Positions 16,539 through 27,143 are shown, counted from the stretch's first letter. The stretch: DNA of 64,000 nt from Synechococcales cyanobacterium CNB (GCA_030263455.1 SZOZ01000009.1:62001-126000), one strand, 5' to 3'. Program-made: numbers and translations. The notes: generated by a model from the sequence alone, not told the origin.

Positions 16539-18626
16539 TCAGACCTGGACCTTGCGGTTGTAGACGAACCACTCGAGCATCATCACGCCGAGAGCGGCAA
16601 GCAGGAGCCAGGGCCAGAGGCGGCGGTTGACGTTCGAGCGCGAGGGGTCGATGGCGACGACGTCCGTGCCAGCGAGCGAGAGAGATGAGGCCGCGCCGAC
16701 ATCGGACTCGTCGGGGTCGAGCAGGCTGGCGGCGAAGGGGCGCAGGGCGCGCGTACCGACGGCGAGGTCCGCGGGTGTGCGCTCGCCGCGCCAGGTGACC
16801 TCGTGCACGCCGGCCTGTCGCACTGGGCCGTAGACGATGCGCCCGTCGGCTGCGGGCGTGAGCGAGACTTCGGTGCGGTCGGGCAGTCGGATGGCGACGT
16901 CGGCCGCGCCCTGCGGGAGGCGGTCGGTGAGGACGCTGCCGGGGCGAACGGAGCGGGCGTCGAGGCCGAGGTGGGAGGGATCCTGGCCGAGGTAGTTGAG
17001 GGCCTGTGCGATGAAGACGGGGAATGAGACGTAGAAGGGCCAGTAGGAGTCGGCGGGGTTGAAGGCGACGATGACGGCGCGGAGGTCTGCGGAGGCGAGG
17101 TCGAGGATGGCCGGGCCGCGGTCGGTCTCGGCGATGACGGTGATCGCGCTCTCGGGTCCGGGTTGGACGTTGCGGGTGGTGGAGACGACGACGTTGTCGA
17201 GGACGAGGCCGCGGAGCGCGGGGTGGTCGCGTCGCCAGTCGATGAGGACGCCCGGCTCGTCCGGGCCGAGGTCGGCCGCGCCGAGCGGAGGGGGGGGGAC
17301 AGCACCGAGAACGAGGTAGCGGCCGGGGGGCATGGTCGGGCGGTCGCCCGGTGGTGGGAGCCAGGCATCCAGCACAACGACGTCGTATGCGCCGGTTTCG
17401 CCGCGGCGCGAGGCCGCGAGGTACTCGTCGGGCGTGTACTGGATGAGTTTCGCCAGCGGCAAGCCCTGGAGCGCGGACACGAGGAAGAGGCTCCCCTCGG
17501 TGACGACGGCGACGGAAAGCTGGCGGGCCGGGGGGACGACGAGCCAGGCGCGATTGTCGATTTCGAGCACGTCCGGTCCGTCGCCGGGGAGGAGGCGCAC
17601 GGCGAAGAGACCGCCTTCGGGGCGTTCGAGGCGGAAGACGAGACTGGCCGTGCCGGGCCGCCAGAGGTCGGGGGGGGGCGACGTGCCGTCCGCGAGCGTG
17701 GGCGCGTGGGTGGTCGCGGGGGGGATGGTGACGGGCCTGATTCGCTCGACGACGCCGTCGATGACGAGTTCGAGTTCGGCGCGTCGTTCGGTGCGGTCGG
17801 TGCTCTGGAGGCCGACGAAGACGGTGAGTTCCGTGGGGTTGTCGTAGGTGCGTTCGGCGCGGAAAGCGGTGACGGCGAGGTTGGCGGCGTCGGGCGTGCC
17901 GAGGCGCGTGAACTGGACCTTGTCCTCGACGCCGGTGAGAACGCGCTGGGCATCGGGAAGCCGGCCATCGGAGAAGAGGTGGAGCGCGACGCCGCGGGTC
18001 TTGAGGCCCTCGACCGTGACCGCGCCGGTTTCCTCGACGAGCGTCTGGTCGGGCAGGTGGGCGCGGGCGAGGCGGACGGCCTCGTCGAGGCTCGATGGCG
18101 CGGCGGTCGGCTCGATGGCGTTGATGGCGGCCCTGAGCGCGGTCTTGTCGCCCGTGAACTGCTGGCGCACCTCGGCGGTCTGGTCGAAGGCGATGACCAT
18201 GGCCTCATCGGCGCGGTCCGATCCGAGGAGGCTCTCGCCGCGGAGCGAATCGACAAGCCGGACGGCCTCACGCTTGGCGGCGTCGAGGCGCGACACACCG
18301 CCCTCGCCGTCCGTGCTCGACATGCTGGCGGAACGGTCGATGAGGATGACGTGCTGCAGGCCGCGGGGAACCTTGCCCTGCATCTCGGGCTGGCCGACCG
18401 CGACGAGCGCGGCCGCGAGCACGAGGAGTTGGAGCAGCAGGAGGATGTTGCGGCGGAGGCGTTGGAAGGGGGCGTTGGCCTGCAGGTCCTGCACGGCCTT
18501 CTTCCAGAGCAGCGTCGTGGAGACCTCGACCTCGCGACGGCGGAGTTTCAGGAAGTAAAGGATGATGAGCGCAGGCACCGCGATCGCGGCTGCAACGGCG
18601 GCAACGAGCGGGGTGAGCCAGGTCAT
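16539..18626 (-). CDS. BatA-like membrane protein with VWA domain
   Basis: 695 residues. It starts with a BatA N-terminal unit: helix (LVAAVAAAIAVPALIILYFL), KLRRREVEVSTTLLWKKAVQDL, then a second helix NILLLLQLLVLAAALVAVG. A von Willebrand A domain follows (about 90-240) with MIDAS motif DRSASMS. After it are beta-rich extracytoplasmic regions, a GATase-like segment (YDVVVLDAWLP, about 410) and a final helix WPWLLLAALGVMMLEW near the C-terminus. It is the last gene of the minus-strand MoxR operon and overlaps the DUF58 gene by 4 bp (ATGA), so the two are translationally coupled. Bat proteins with MoxR and DUF58 are thought to act in envelope complex assembly; the substrate is unknown. Confidence 0.88.
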   Translation of the reverse strand: MTWLTPLVAAVAAAIAVPALIILYFLKLRRREVEVSTTLLWKKAVQDLQANAPFQRLRRNILLLLQLLVLAAALVAVGQPEMQGKVPRGLQHVILIDRSASMSSTDGEGGVSRLDAAKREAVRLVDSLRGESLLGSDRADEAMVIAFDQTAEVRQQFTGDKTALRAAINAIEPTAAPSSLDEAVRLARAHLPDQTLVEETGAVTVEGLKTRGVALHLFSDGRLPDAQRVLTGVEDKVQFTRLGTPDAANLAVTAFRAERTYDNPTELTVFVGLQSTDRTERRAELELVIDGVVERIRPVTIPPATTHAPTLADGTSPPPDLWRPGTASLVFRLERPEGGLFAVRLLPGDGPDVLEIDNRAWLVVPPARQLSVAVVTEGSLFLVSALQGLPLAKLIQYTPDEYLAASRRGETGAYDVVVLDAWLPPPGDRPTMPPGRYLVLGAVPPPPLGAADLGPDEPGVLIDWRRDHPALRGLVLDNVVVSTTRNVQPGPESAITVIAETDRGPAILDLASADLRAVIVAFNPADSYWPFYVSFPVFIAQALNYLGQDPSHLGLDARSVRPGSVLTDRLPQGAADVAIRLPDRTEVSLTPAADGRIVYGPVRQAGVHEVTWRGERTPADLAVGTRALRPFAASLLDPDESDVGAASSLSLAGTDVVAIDPSRSNVNRRLWPWLLLAALGVMMLEWFVYNRKVQV

Positions 18627-19588
18627 CGCAGTACCCCCCTTCGCCGCATGTAGTCGAGGAGCAGCACGTCGATGGGCGTGTCGGAGCGGACCGTGAGGAG
18701 CGTGATGTCGCGGCGGGCGCAGAAGGTTCGCAACTGGTCGCAGTAGGCGGCGAGGTTGGCCTTGTAGCGTCTGAGAAGGGGCGCGCTGACGGTGATCTCG
18801 GCGAAGTCGGCGTCCTCGACATCGCGCAGGCGGAGGTCGCCGGCGATGTCGGGCTCGAGTTCCTGCGGGCTGAGCACCTGGAGGCAGAAGACGTCGTAGC
18901 CACGCCCCATGAGCAGTCGGAGGCCGGTCTCATAGCCCTCCTTGTAGAAGAAGTCCGACATCACGACCATGACGCCCTTGCCGCGGCGCGAGAGGGCGAT
19001 GCGCTTGGCGGCCTCGGGGAAGTTGCTCCCGCCCTCGGGGCGGAGCGAGCAGAGCCAGGCGGCGAGTTCGTGGGTGCGCCGGCGGCCGCGCAGGTCGCGG
19101 ACGGCGGACATGATGCCGGTGTGCGGGGCATCCCCGGATTCGCTCGCGCTCGTCCCCGGCGTGGCGGGCGTTCCGATGGCGGTCATGGCGACGCGGTTGT
19201 AGTTGACAAGGCCGACGTAGCCGAGGGCCATGGCGGCCTGCTGCATGAAGAAGAACTTGTTGGGCTGGCCGCAGTCGTGGCTGGCGGAGCAGTCGACGAC
19301 GACGTGGAGGCAGAGGTCTTCCTCTTCGAGGAACAGTTTGAGGAAGAGGCGGTCGAGTCGGCCGAAGATGTTCCAGTCGATGTGTCGCAGGTCATCGCCG
19401 ACGACGTAGGGGCGGTGGTCGGCGAACTCGACGCTCTCGCCGCGCTTCTTGCTGCGGCGCTCGCCCTTGAGCTTGCCGGAGAACATTTTGCGGCTGGTGA
19501 CGTCCAGGCGCGAGACTCGTGAGATGAGTCGGCTGTCAAGCAGCTCGTCGAGGGATGCGGGTCGCTTGGGGTTCTCTGTTCGCAGCAT
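18623..19588 (-). CDS. DUF58 domain protein
   Basis: 321 residues, soluble. It has the DUF58 signature FADHRPYVVGDDLRHIDWNIFGRLDRLFLK split around residue 60, and a degenerate von Willebrand A fold starting LHVVVDCSASHDCG (MIDAS DCSAS) and continuing to GVMVVMSDFFYKEGYETGL. DUF58 proteins partner MoxR ATPases. The start ATG 19588 is 3 nt from the stop of the GxxExxY gene. The 14 bases right before the start are two 7-mers (CGGACCC CTGACCC on the coding strand) in place of a normal ribosome site, so expression may depend on coupling to the gene upstream. Four-base overlap with the downstream VWA gene. Confidence 0.92.
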   Translation of the reverse strand: MLRTENPKRPASLDELLDSRLISRVSRLDVTSRKMFSGKLKGERRSKKRGESVEFADHRPYVVGDDLRHIDWNIFGRLDRLFLKLFLEEEDLCLHVVVDCSASHDCGQPNKFFFMQQAAMALGYVGLVNYNRVAMTAIGTPATPGTSASESGDAPHTGIMSAVRDLRGRRRTHELAAWLCSLRPEGGSNFPEAAKRIALSRRGKGVMVVMSDFFYKEGYETGLRLLMGRGYDVFCLQVLSPQELEPDIAGDLRLRDVEDADFAEITVSAPLLRRYKANLAAYCDQLRTFCARRDITLLTVRSDTPIDVLLLDYMRRRGVLR

Positions 19589-19634
19589 GGGTCAGGGGTC
19601 CGAACGCAGAGGACGCAAAGAAGGCGCAGAGGAC
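19589..19634. repeat. Short repeats at 3' flank of GxxExxY gene
   Basis: Two GGGTCNN 7-mers (19590-19603 on the plus strand) abut the DUF58 start codon. Next, CGCAGAGGAC occurs twice (19605-19614 and 19625-19634) separated by GCAAAGAAGG. The repeats encode the last residues (SVSSAPSLRPLRSDP) of the GxxExxY protein. Together with the repeats at 20086-20126 they bracket that gene. Confidence 0.7.
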
Positions 19635-20074
19635 ACGGAGACGGGATCGGGGTGGGAAACCCTTCGGCCGAGGGCCTGGGAGTTGATGCGGCGATAGACG
19701 CCCTTTGTGAGCAGCGGAACGTGGAAGTTGATGAGCAGCCCGAGCGGAAGGTCGGCGACGCGGAGGTACGTGAGCAGTTGCGCGAGGTGCACGTCGGCCA
19801 CGGCCTCGACGGCCTTCAGTTCCACGACAACCGCCCTCTCGACCACCAGATCGAGCCGCTGGCCGTGGAGGTCCACGCCCTTGTACCGCACCGGAACGGC
19901 GACCTGGCGCGCCACTCGCAGGTTCTGGGACGCGAGTTCGTGGAGCATGGCCTCCTCGTAGAGACGCTCCAGCAATCCCGGGCCGAGCGTCCGATGCACC
20001 CCGATCGCACAACCGATGATGCGCTCGCTGACCTTGTTCAGGGCGTCGGGGATGTCGGGGTGCCGTGTGTCCAA
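19592..20074 (-). CDS. GxxExxY family protein
   Basis: 160 residues. It carries the name-giving motif G-L-L-E-R-L-Y (about residue 33, in HRTLGPGLLERLYEEAML) and the core ending RLDLVVERAVVVELKAVEAV, with the D...ExK pattern of PD-(D/E)XK nuclease-fold proteins. LINFHVPLLTKGVYRR follows. The function of the family is unknown. The start is TTG 20074 with AGAGGAAG about 7 nt upstream; that ribosome site is partly formed by the flanking repeat. It lies between moxR and DUF58, whose direct adjacency is the norm, and has repeats on both sides, so it looks like an inserted cassette. The gap to DUF58 is only 3 nt. Confidence 0.85.
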   Translation of the reverse strand: MDTRHPDIPDALNKVSERIIGCAIGVHRTLGPGLLERLYEEAMLHELASQNLRVARQVAVPVRYKGVDLHGQRLDLVVERAVVVELKAVEAVADVHLAQLLTYLRVADLPLGLLINFHVPLLTKGVYRRINSQALGRRVSHPDPVSVSSAPSLRPLRSDP

Positions 20075-20085
20075 ACCAGTTCTTC

Positions 20086-20126
20086 CTCTCTGCGATTTCC
20101 GCGTTCCTCTCCGCGAACTCCGCGTT
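20086..20126. repeat. 21-bp tandem repeat 5' of GxxExxY gene
   Basis: On the minus strand, AACGCGGAGTTCGCGGAGAG plus G is followed by AACGCGGAAATCGCAGAGAG plus G: two 21-mers with four differences, ending about 11 nt before the TTG start. The unit itself contains purine-rich GAGAGG that supplies the ribosome site. 21 is three times 7. Confidence 0.75.
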
Positions 20127-20131
20127 CTGCT

Positions 20132-21196
<1,065 letters not shown>

Positions 21197-21316
21197 GGTG
21201 AACTCCTGCGTTGGCTGGTCGATCGGTCGTCTTATTCGTGATCTGCCGTAATGAGAACGGACGCGAAGATCGCGAGGGACCGGAGATCCGCGATAGAGTC
21301 GTGGTTCGTCACTTCG

Positions 21317-24300
21317 TCACTTCTCCTCTTCCTTCATGCCTTCCCTCGCTCGCTGCTTGGCCTTGAGCAGCCGCGACATCCCGGCCTCGGCGGTTTCGTC
21401 CTCGGCCTCGGTCTTCGGAGCGTGCTGCTTCGGCTGGTCGGGCGCCATCGGCTCGCCGCCGAGCGCGACCGGGCCGGACGCAGCGCGAGCGATCTGCTCT
21501 GCGGAAGCCTCGAACTTGCGCTTGGCGACATGCGGCGCGGCTGTGCCCGGGCCGCCGCTCCCGCCCGAGCGCACGAGGTCGGGGTCCGCCGTTTCGGGAC
21601 GGGCGGTCATGCGTTCCTGCGTCTTCTGGCGCACGGCTTGGAGGGTCTCGAGTTTCATGCCCGCCTGGGCCTTGCTGCGTTCGAGCGCCTTGCGGCTCGC
21701 CTTGAAGGCGCCGATGACGTCGATCCGCACGCGCCGCACGGCGACATCCATGACGAACAGCCCGAGTCCGACGAGCGCGACATAGAGCCAGATCGGCTTC
21801 GTTGCCACGGGCATCGTCAGCCCCTCGCGCCGCCAGAGTTCCGCCGTGGCGGGCGCGGCGTCCAGCGAGAGGACGCGGCCGCCGGTCATCTCGGCGACCT
21901 GCATCAGCAGTGGCGTGTTGTCCTGGAGTGAGCGGAACTCTTCGGCGAATGGCCTCGTGATGGCGGCCTGCACGGTGCCCTCGGTCGCGGGTCCTCCCTC
22001 TTCGGTGGGGGGGGCGTAGTAGCGCAGGCTCATCACGTAGGTGCCGGCATCCGCGGTGGGGACGAGCGCTTCGAACCGTCCTGGACCGACCTGGCGAAGA
22101 TCGACATCCACGCCGCCGCCGCCCGGCCCGGCTACGCGTCCACGGAAGACGGCCGACGGCAGGCGCCGCCCTTCGGCGTCCACCGCATCGACGACAACGA
22201 GCGTCTGTTCGCCGCGGTCTTCGGTGGTGACGCGAAGATTCGCGGAGCCGCTCGGTCGCATGGCCCATCGCGCGTGTTGTTCCCAGAACTGGCGGTACTT
22301 GCCCCACGCAAGCCAGTTTGTGGCCCAGCGTGCGGTAGCGTCGCTGGTGAAGGTGACGACGCGTCCGAGGCCGTACTGCCACTGCGCCCCGATCGGGTCG
22401 TTCTCCTTGCCGCGGATGGTGACCTGGGCCAGCCCCTCGCGTTCGGCGGCGACGACGTAGCCGGTGATGGGGGGCAGGCCGTCGATTCCGGCGGTGGTCT
22501 CGGAGAAGCCGGTCATCGTGGGCGCGAAGGCGGGGCCTTCCCAGATGAGGCTGCGACGGACGACCTGTGCCTCCTTGACGAAGATCTGCGGCAGGCTGGC
22601 GAGGGCAGCGTTGGTGGTGACCTCGTAGTACTCGCCGCCGGTGCGCGTGGCCATGAGCCTCATGGTGCTCAGGTCGCGCATCGAGTGCGGGTAGACGCCG
22701 ACGGCGGAAATGGTGACGCGGTTGGCGCGGTACTGGTCGAGCAGTGCGGTGGAGAGCGACGGGTCGCCGTCGGAGATGACGATGACGTGTCGCTGGCCGG
22801 CGTCCACGGCGAGCAGGCCCTGAAGGGCGAGTTGCAGCGACGGGTCGAAACTCGGCATGTCGCCGAAGACAAGGCGGTTGATGGCCTGCTTGACGGCCAT
22901 CCCATCGCCCTTGGGCTGGAGCGGGAACGTCCAGTCGGTGCCCGCCTGCCAGCCATACTCGACGATGCCGACGTAGTCAAGTCGGCTGAGCGCATCAACG
23001 GCGGCGTTGCAGACCTGCTTGCCGTAGTAGACGCCGTTGGGCATCTCGACGGAGTGGATGACGAGGGCGAGCGCACCGCGCGGCATCTGGCGTTTCTGGG
23101 GCGGGTCGAGACGGATGGGGAGCGCGTCTTCGAGGGGCGATCCGATCCAGCCGCCCGCGCCGAAGGACTGGTCACCGCCGATCATGAGCAGGCCGCCGCC
23201 GGTGTCGTGGACGTATTGGCGCAGGGCCTGCTGCTGGGCTTCGGAGTAGTCGTAGGCGGCCTGGTTCACCATGACGACCGCGTCGTAGGCTGTGAAGCCG
23301 GCGAGATCGACGGGCGCGCTCTCGGGCGTGCGCACGTCGGCGCGTATCTCGGACTCGGCGAGCGCGCCGACCAGGGCGGCTGATTCGTCCACCGGCCCGC
23401 GGTCGCTCCGCAGGACAAGCACGCGGCCCTCGCCGGAGACGAACGTGACCGCGAGGGCCTGGTTGTTCTCGATGATGCCGTCGTTAGGCACGCCCGCCGC
23501 GGTGAGCTCCGGCTCGAACACCGCCCGGAACTGGTGCGCGCCGCGGCCGGGCATCTGGACCGGCACGCTCAGCACGTTCGTGCCCGCGCGCAACTCGACG
23601 GGGACGCTCACCTCGGGCGAGTCGGGGTCGAGGTCCATCGGATGGTCGTTCATCAGGATGGAGAGGCGGCCGTGTGCGGGGCGCGTGGCAGTGAGGACGA
23701 CGCGCAGCGGAACGATCTCGCCCTCGCGCGCCAGCACCGGTGCGACAAGACGATCGGCGATGACCTCGTTGTCATAGCGATAGCGCAGCGGGAGCACGTC
23801 GATCGGCACGCCAGCGGCGCGGGCCGCCTCGGCCGCGCGGACGAGGCTGCCCTCGGTTTCGTTGCCGTCGCTGACGAGCAGGATGCGGTTGGCGGCGTCG
23901 TGGGCGGCGGTGGCGAGGGCGAGTTGCACGGCGGAGGCGAGGTTCGTGCCGTCGGTCGCGCCGACCATGCGCCGCTCGACGCGATCGACGCGACGGCTCG
24001 GGAGGTGCTGGACGTATGCCTCGCGCGCGGTGGCGATGAGGCCGCGCCGATCGTCGGTCTTCTTCTCGGCGGTCGCCTGGTCGATGAAGCGGTCGGCACG
24101 GACCTGCAACTCAACGGGGACGGAGCGGCTGACGTCGAGGATGACGCTCACTGCCACGTCGCGGCTCTGCTTTCGGAGTTGCGGCTCGGCGACCGCGCCG
24201 GCGACGAGCGCGATCACGAGCATCCGCACGCCGACGGCGACACGGCGGGTCGTCCCGCCGAGGCCGCTCAGGCTGCGGCGCGAGAGCCAGACGGTGAGCG

Positions 24301-24379
24301 CCCAGAGCACGGGGATCAGGATCAGCCAGATCGGCCGGAGAAACTCGATCGGTCCCATGGTGAGGGCGGCCAGCGTCAC
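21317..24379 (-). CDS. Large VWA/GATase-like membrane protein
   Basis: 1020 residues. Two N-terminal helices (about 10-33, 45-65), then a VWA domain with DVSRSV as MIDAS (about 80) and LLVSDGNETEG. A GATase1-like Rossmann segment follows (FTAYDAVVMVNQAAYDY, QYVHDTGGGLLMIGGDQSFG, about 345-400), then a second VWA-like domain (LALVIHSVEMP, VIVISDGDPSLS, about 430-570). Next are beta-rich parts, a membrane helix near 850 and a charged cytoplasmic tail (~150 residues, rich in Lys/Glu). This is the usual large partner of MoxR/DUF58/BatA clusters in planctomycetes. GTG start 24379 overlaps the NHL gene stop (GTGA); ATG 24358 is an alternative. The gap to moxR is 120 nt. Confidence 0.85.
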   Translation of the reverse strand: MTLAALTMGPIEFLRPIWLILIPVLWALTVWLSRRSLSGLGGTTRRVAVGVRMLVIALVAGAVAEPQLRKQSRDVAVSVILDVSRSVPVELQVRADRFIDQATAEKKTDDRRGLIATAREAYVQHLPSRRVDRVERRMVGATDGTNLASAVQLALATAAHDAANRILLVSDGNETEGSLVRAAEAARAAGVPIDVLPLRYRYDNEVIADRLVAPVLAREGEIVPLRVVLTATRPAHGRLSILMNDHPMDLDPDSPEVSVPVELRAGTNVLSVPVQMPGRGAHQFRAVFEPELTAAGVPNDGIIENNQALAVTFVSGEGRVLVLRSDRGPVDESAALVGALAESEIRADVRTPESAPVDLAGFTAYDAVVMVNQAAYDYSEAQQQALRQYVHDTGGGLLMIGGDQSFGAGGWIGSPLEDALPIRLDPPQKRQMPRGALALVIHSVEMPNGVYYGKQVCNAAVDALSRLDYVGIVEYGWQAGTDWTFPLQPKGDGMAVKQAINRLVFGDMPSFDPSLQLALQGLLAVDAGQRHVIVISDGDPSLSTALLDQYRANRVTISAVGVYPHSMRDLSTMRLMATRTGGEYYEVTTNAALASLPQIFVKEAQVVRRSLIWEGPAFAPTMTGFSETTAGIDGLPPITGYVVAAEREGLAQVTIRGKENDPIGAQWQYGLGRVVTFTSDATARWATNWLAWGKYRQFWEQHARWAMRPSGSANLRVTTEDRGEQTLVVVDAVDAEGRRLPSAVFRGRVAGPGGGGVDVDLRQVGPGRFEALVPTADAGTYVMSLRYYAPPTEEGGPATEGTVQAAITRPFAEEFRSLQDNTPLLMQVAEMTGGRVLSLDAAPATAELWRREGLTMPVATKPIWLYVALVGLGLFVMDVAVRRVRIDVIGAFKASRKALERSKAQAGMKLETLQAVRQKTQERMTARPETADPDLVRSGGSGGPGTAAPHVAKRKFEASAEQIARAASGPVALGGEPMAPDQPKQHAPKTEAEDETAEAGMSRLLKAKQRAREGMKEEEK

Positions 24380-25458
24380 CCGCCGCCTCCCTGCGTGTCA
24401 TGCCGGGCCGCTCGCACGGTGCGCGGTGAGGGACGATCGAAGCCCAGCACACGGCCGTTGCCCGAGTCGAGCACGAAGACGGTGCGCTCCAGGACGGCGA
24501 CGCCCCAGGGATAGGCGAGTTCGCCGCGCCCTCGCCCGGCGCGGCCGTACGCGGCGAGGGCGTCACCCGTGTCGAGATCGATGCGCTGAACGCGGGAGTT
24601 GCCGAACTCGGCGACGAGGGCGGTGCGATCGGGGAGGACCGCCAGGCCGTAGGGGTAGCGGAACCGGCCCGGCTCCGCGCCGGCGTGTGCGGGCGAGCCG
24701 TACCAGGCGACGAGCGCGCCCTCCGGCGTGAAGCGGCCAACGCGGTGGTTGCAGGAATCGGCGACGATGATCTCGCGGCGGGTCGGCTCCCAGGCGATCG
24801 ACTGGGGCCGGTTGAACTCGACCCCCCCGCCCGAGCCGAACGCCCCGAACGCGAAGAGGAAGTTGAGTCGGGCGTCGAAGACGCTGACGCGGTCGTTCCC
24901 GCCGTACTCGGCAACGTAGACGCGCTCGACACCCCCCCCCTCGGTTGTTACGACCGCGACGTCCGTAGGGTAGATGAACTCGCCTTCGCCCTTGCCGTAT
25001 CGCCCGACGGAGGCGAGCAGGGTCGCCTCGCCGTCCACCTTCGTCGGCGGGCGATAGACCATCAGGCGGTGGTAGTGCGTGTCGGCGATATAGAGGGCAG
25101 GCTCGGGCGGGTCACCGAACGGAGCGGCGGTGATGCCGACGGGTTTGCCCAGCTCCCACTCGGGCATGCGGAACGAAGCGAGGCACTCGCCTGTTCGCGG
25201 GTCGAGCCGCTGCACCCGGGCAGTCTTGTCGATGACCCAGAGGGATTCGCCGTCCGCGTCGATGCAGCGGGGGTAGGCGAACTGGCCCGGTGCCCCGCCC
25301 GGCTCGCCCAGTTCGACGCGGACCTCGATCGGCCCACCTGTTTCGGGGCCGCATCCCGAGACGGAGAGCACGCCGGGAGTGAGCGCAGTGGCGCATGACA
25401 GGCTGAGCGCTCCACGCCCGGCCACCCCGCGCCGTCCTCGCCCGACCCCGGCTCGCAT
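24376..25458 (-). CDS. NHL-repeat lipoprotein
   Basis: 360 residues. N-terminus with Arg-rich start, hydrophobic ALSLSCATALTPGVLS and a possible lipobox VSGC, so probably exported and lipidated; the signal is unusually basic. The rest is a beta-propeller of about six NHL repeats: GQFAYPRCIDADGES, ALYIADTHYHRLMVY, GEFIYPTDVAVV, IIVADSCNHRVGRF, RFRYPYGLAVL, AYPWGVAVLERTVFVLD. NHL propellers bind partners or ligands. It is positioned before and overlapping (4 bp) the large VWA gene, so it belongs to the operon. Start ATG 25458 was chosen because upstream in-frame sequence is antisense-like; 62 nt separate it from the permease gene. Confidence 0.8.
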   Translation of the reverse strand: MRAGVGRGRRGVAGRGALSLSCATALTPGVLSVSGCGPETGGPIEVRVELGEPGGAPGQFAYPRCIDADGESLWVIDKTARVQRLDPRTGECLASFRMPEWELGKPVGITAAPFGDPPEPALYIADTHYHRLMVYRPPTKVDGEATLLASVGRYGKGEGEFIYPTDVAVVTTEGGGVERVYVAEYGGNDRVSVFDARLNFLFAFGAFGSGGGVEFNRPQSIAWEPTRREIIVADSCNHRVGRFTPEGALVAWYGSPAHAGAEPGRFRYPYGLAVLPDRTALVAEFGNSRVQRIDLDTGDALAAYGRAGRGRGELAYPWGVAVLERTVFVLDSGNGRVLGFDRPSPRTVRAARHDTQGGGG

Positions 25459-25520
25459 GTCCCTGACAGGGTACCGGCCGCCCCGCCCGGCGGTTCCCCG
25501 GACCATTCGGGCGGCGTCTT

Positions 25521-27143
25521 TCAGCACCCCTGGCGTGTCGTGCGTGTGGTCAGGACGATCGCGCCGATGCTGATCGCAAGCCCGACAGCGATGAGCAAGA
25601 CAGATGCCGCGGAGAGGTCCGACTGCCGGGCGAAGTGCAGGAAGTTGAGCATGAGCGTGGCGAGTCCTCCCAGCCCGGGCGGCTGGAGCTGGCTCGCGGC
25701 CTCGACTTCGTGGAAGGCGAGCGCGGCGGTCGCCAGCCCCGCGCCTGCCAGGGCGCCGGCCTGCATCGGCCACGCCGTTCGCCACCAGCCGCGCGCGCCC
25801 TCGGCCCCGTCGAGGCGGCGCAGGTCGGCCAGTTCGCGCGGCTGGAGCCGGGCGAGCACGAAACCGATCAGAACGCCCAGAAACCCGAACCGCGCCACCT
25901 CCCCCACCGCCACGACCATGATCGACCCGCCGACGATCGGCGTCCGGCCGTAAGCCGCATCGACGGCCGAACCGATGAGGACACCAGGCAGCAGCGCGGC
26001 CGTGAGCCACGACGCGAGCGCACACGCCGCAATCCCGCGGTGGGCGCGGCGACGAGAGCTGCCGATCGACGCAACGCACACGGCGACGAGGGCAGCGATT
26101 GCACCCGCCACCGCCGCCCACGCCGCGCTGCTCGCGACTGCCGGCGCGATGGTGCGCGCCGTATTGGCGATGGCTCGGAGACTACCCGCGTCGCGCGCGA
26201 GCAGCATGAACGGCACGGCCACGCTGAGCGACCACACCACGGCGGCCGCGCACCACGCGAACGCGCCAACGCCGTGACGTTCGTCGCCTGCGTCATCACC
26301 TGTGCGAGCCGAGGCCGCACGAGCGATCGGACCGGCGATGGCGACGCCGGCGGCGAGGGCGACCGTGACGAGCGGCCACGCCGAGGCCCATGACCGCCAT
26401 CGCTCCGCGAACGGGTGGAAATCCAGCGAGAACCAGACGACCTCGACGGCGTACGTCGGCACGTTGGCGACGTGCAGCGGCACGGGCGAAGCGAGCGTGA
26501 GCAGCGCGGCACACCCGGCCGCGGCGAACCACCCCCACCGCGTCGCCGAGACGATGAACGCCGCTCGGCGCCATCCGGGCATGGGTTCGAGCGCGATCGC
26601 ATCGAGCACGGCGCGGTCGAGCCGGCGCGCCGCGATGGCGAGCACAACGGCAGCGACCGGCCAGACCCACAGCACCAGCCCGAGCCATGCGAAGGCACGC
26701 CCCATCGCCAGCGGCGCCCATGTCGCACCGCGATGGATTGCATCTTCTACAACGCCCGCGAGGAATCCGCCGGGCGCTCGGAGGAGATTCCACCCCGCGT
26801 AGGCGAGGTAGTTCGGCAGGAGCATGGGCGCGAGCAGGAGGGGCGCCCAGGCCGATCGCGCGGCTCGCAGCGCCCATGCGGCCGGCCAGGCCAGCGCGGC
26901 CGCAGGCACGCCGACGCCGACCGCCCACGCCAGGGACCGCGCGAGCGCGGCGGCACGTCCGCGCGTGAGGACCAGGTCGGCCGCGCCGAAGTCGTGCACG
27001 CCTCGCACGACGCCGACCATCGCCCAACCCGCGGGCCAGAGCACGGCGACGCCGACGACAAGCAGCAGCACGATCGCCGGGGGTGAATACGCGACGAACC
27101 GGATCGCGCGTGCCGATGCGGGCGTGTGCGGTTCGTCCGGCAT
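25521..27143 (-). CDS. Fused two-domain ABC permease (FbpB/ThiP type)
   Basis: 540 residues with about 12 predicted membrane helices, organised as two BPD-type permease domains in one chain. Each half carries an EAA-like cytoplasmic loop (LDAIALEPMPGWRRAAF and LADLRRLDGAEGARGWW). Fused permeases like this serve ferric iron, thiamine or similar binding-protein-dependent importers. No ATPase or binding protein is adjacent; the next gene, 62 nt downstream, is the NHL lipoprotein. The substrate cannot be read from sequence. Start ATG 27143 places the first helix (PPAIVLLLVVGVAVLWP) at residue 19; upstream extension to 27290 overlaps the accB promoter region and was rejected. Confidence 0.75.
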   Translation of the reverse strand: MPDEPHTPASARAIRFVAYSPPAIVLLLVVGVAVLWPAGWAMVGVVRGVHDFGAADLVLTRGRAAALARSLAWAVGVGVPAAALAWPAAWALRAARSAWAPLLLAPMLLPNYLAYAGWNLLRAPGGFLAGVVEDAIHRGATWAPLAMGRAFAWLGLVLWVWPVAAVVLAIAARRLDRAVLDAIALEPMPGWRRAAFIVSATRWGWFAAAGCAALLTLASPVPLHVANVPTYAVEVVWFSLDFHPFAERWRSWASAWPLVTVALAAGVAIAGPIARAASARTGDDAGDERHGVGAFAWCAAAVVWSLSVAVPFMLLARDAGSLRAIANTARTIAPAVASSAAWAAVAGAIAALVAVCVASIGSSRRRAHRGIAACALASWLTAALLPGVLIGSAVDAAYGRTPIVGGSIMVVAVGEVARFGFLGVLIGFVLARLQPRELADLRRLDGAEGARGWWRTAWPMQAGALAGAGLATAALAFHEVEAASQLQPPGLGGLATLMLNFLHFARQSDLSAASVLLIAVGLAISIGAIVLTTRTTRQGC

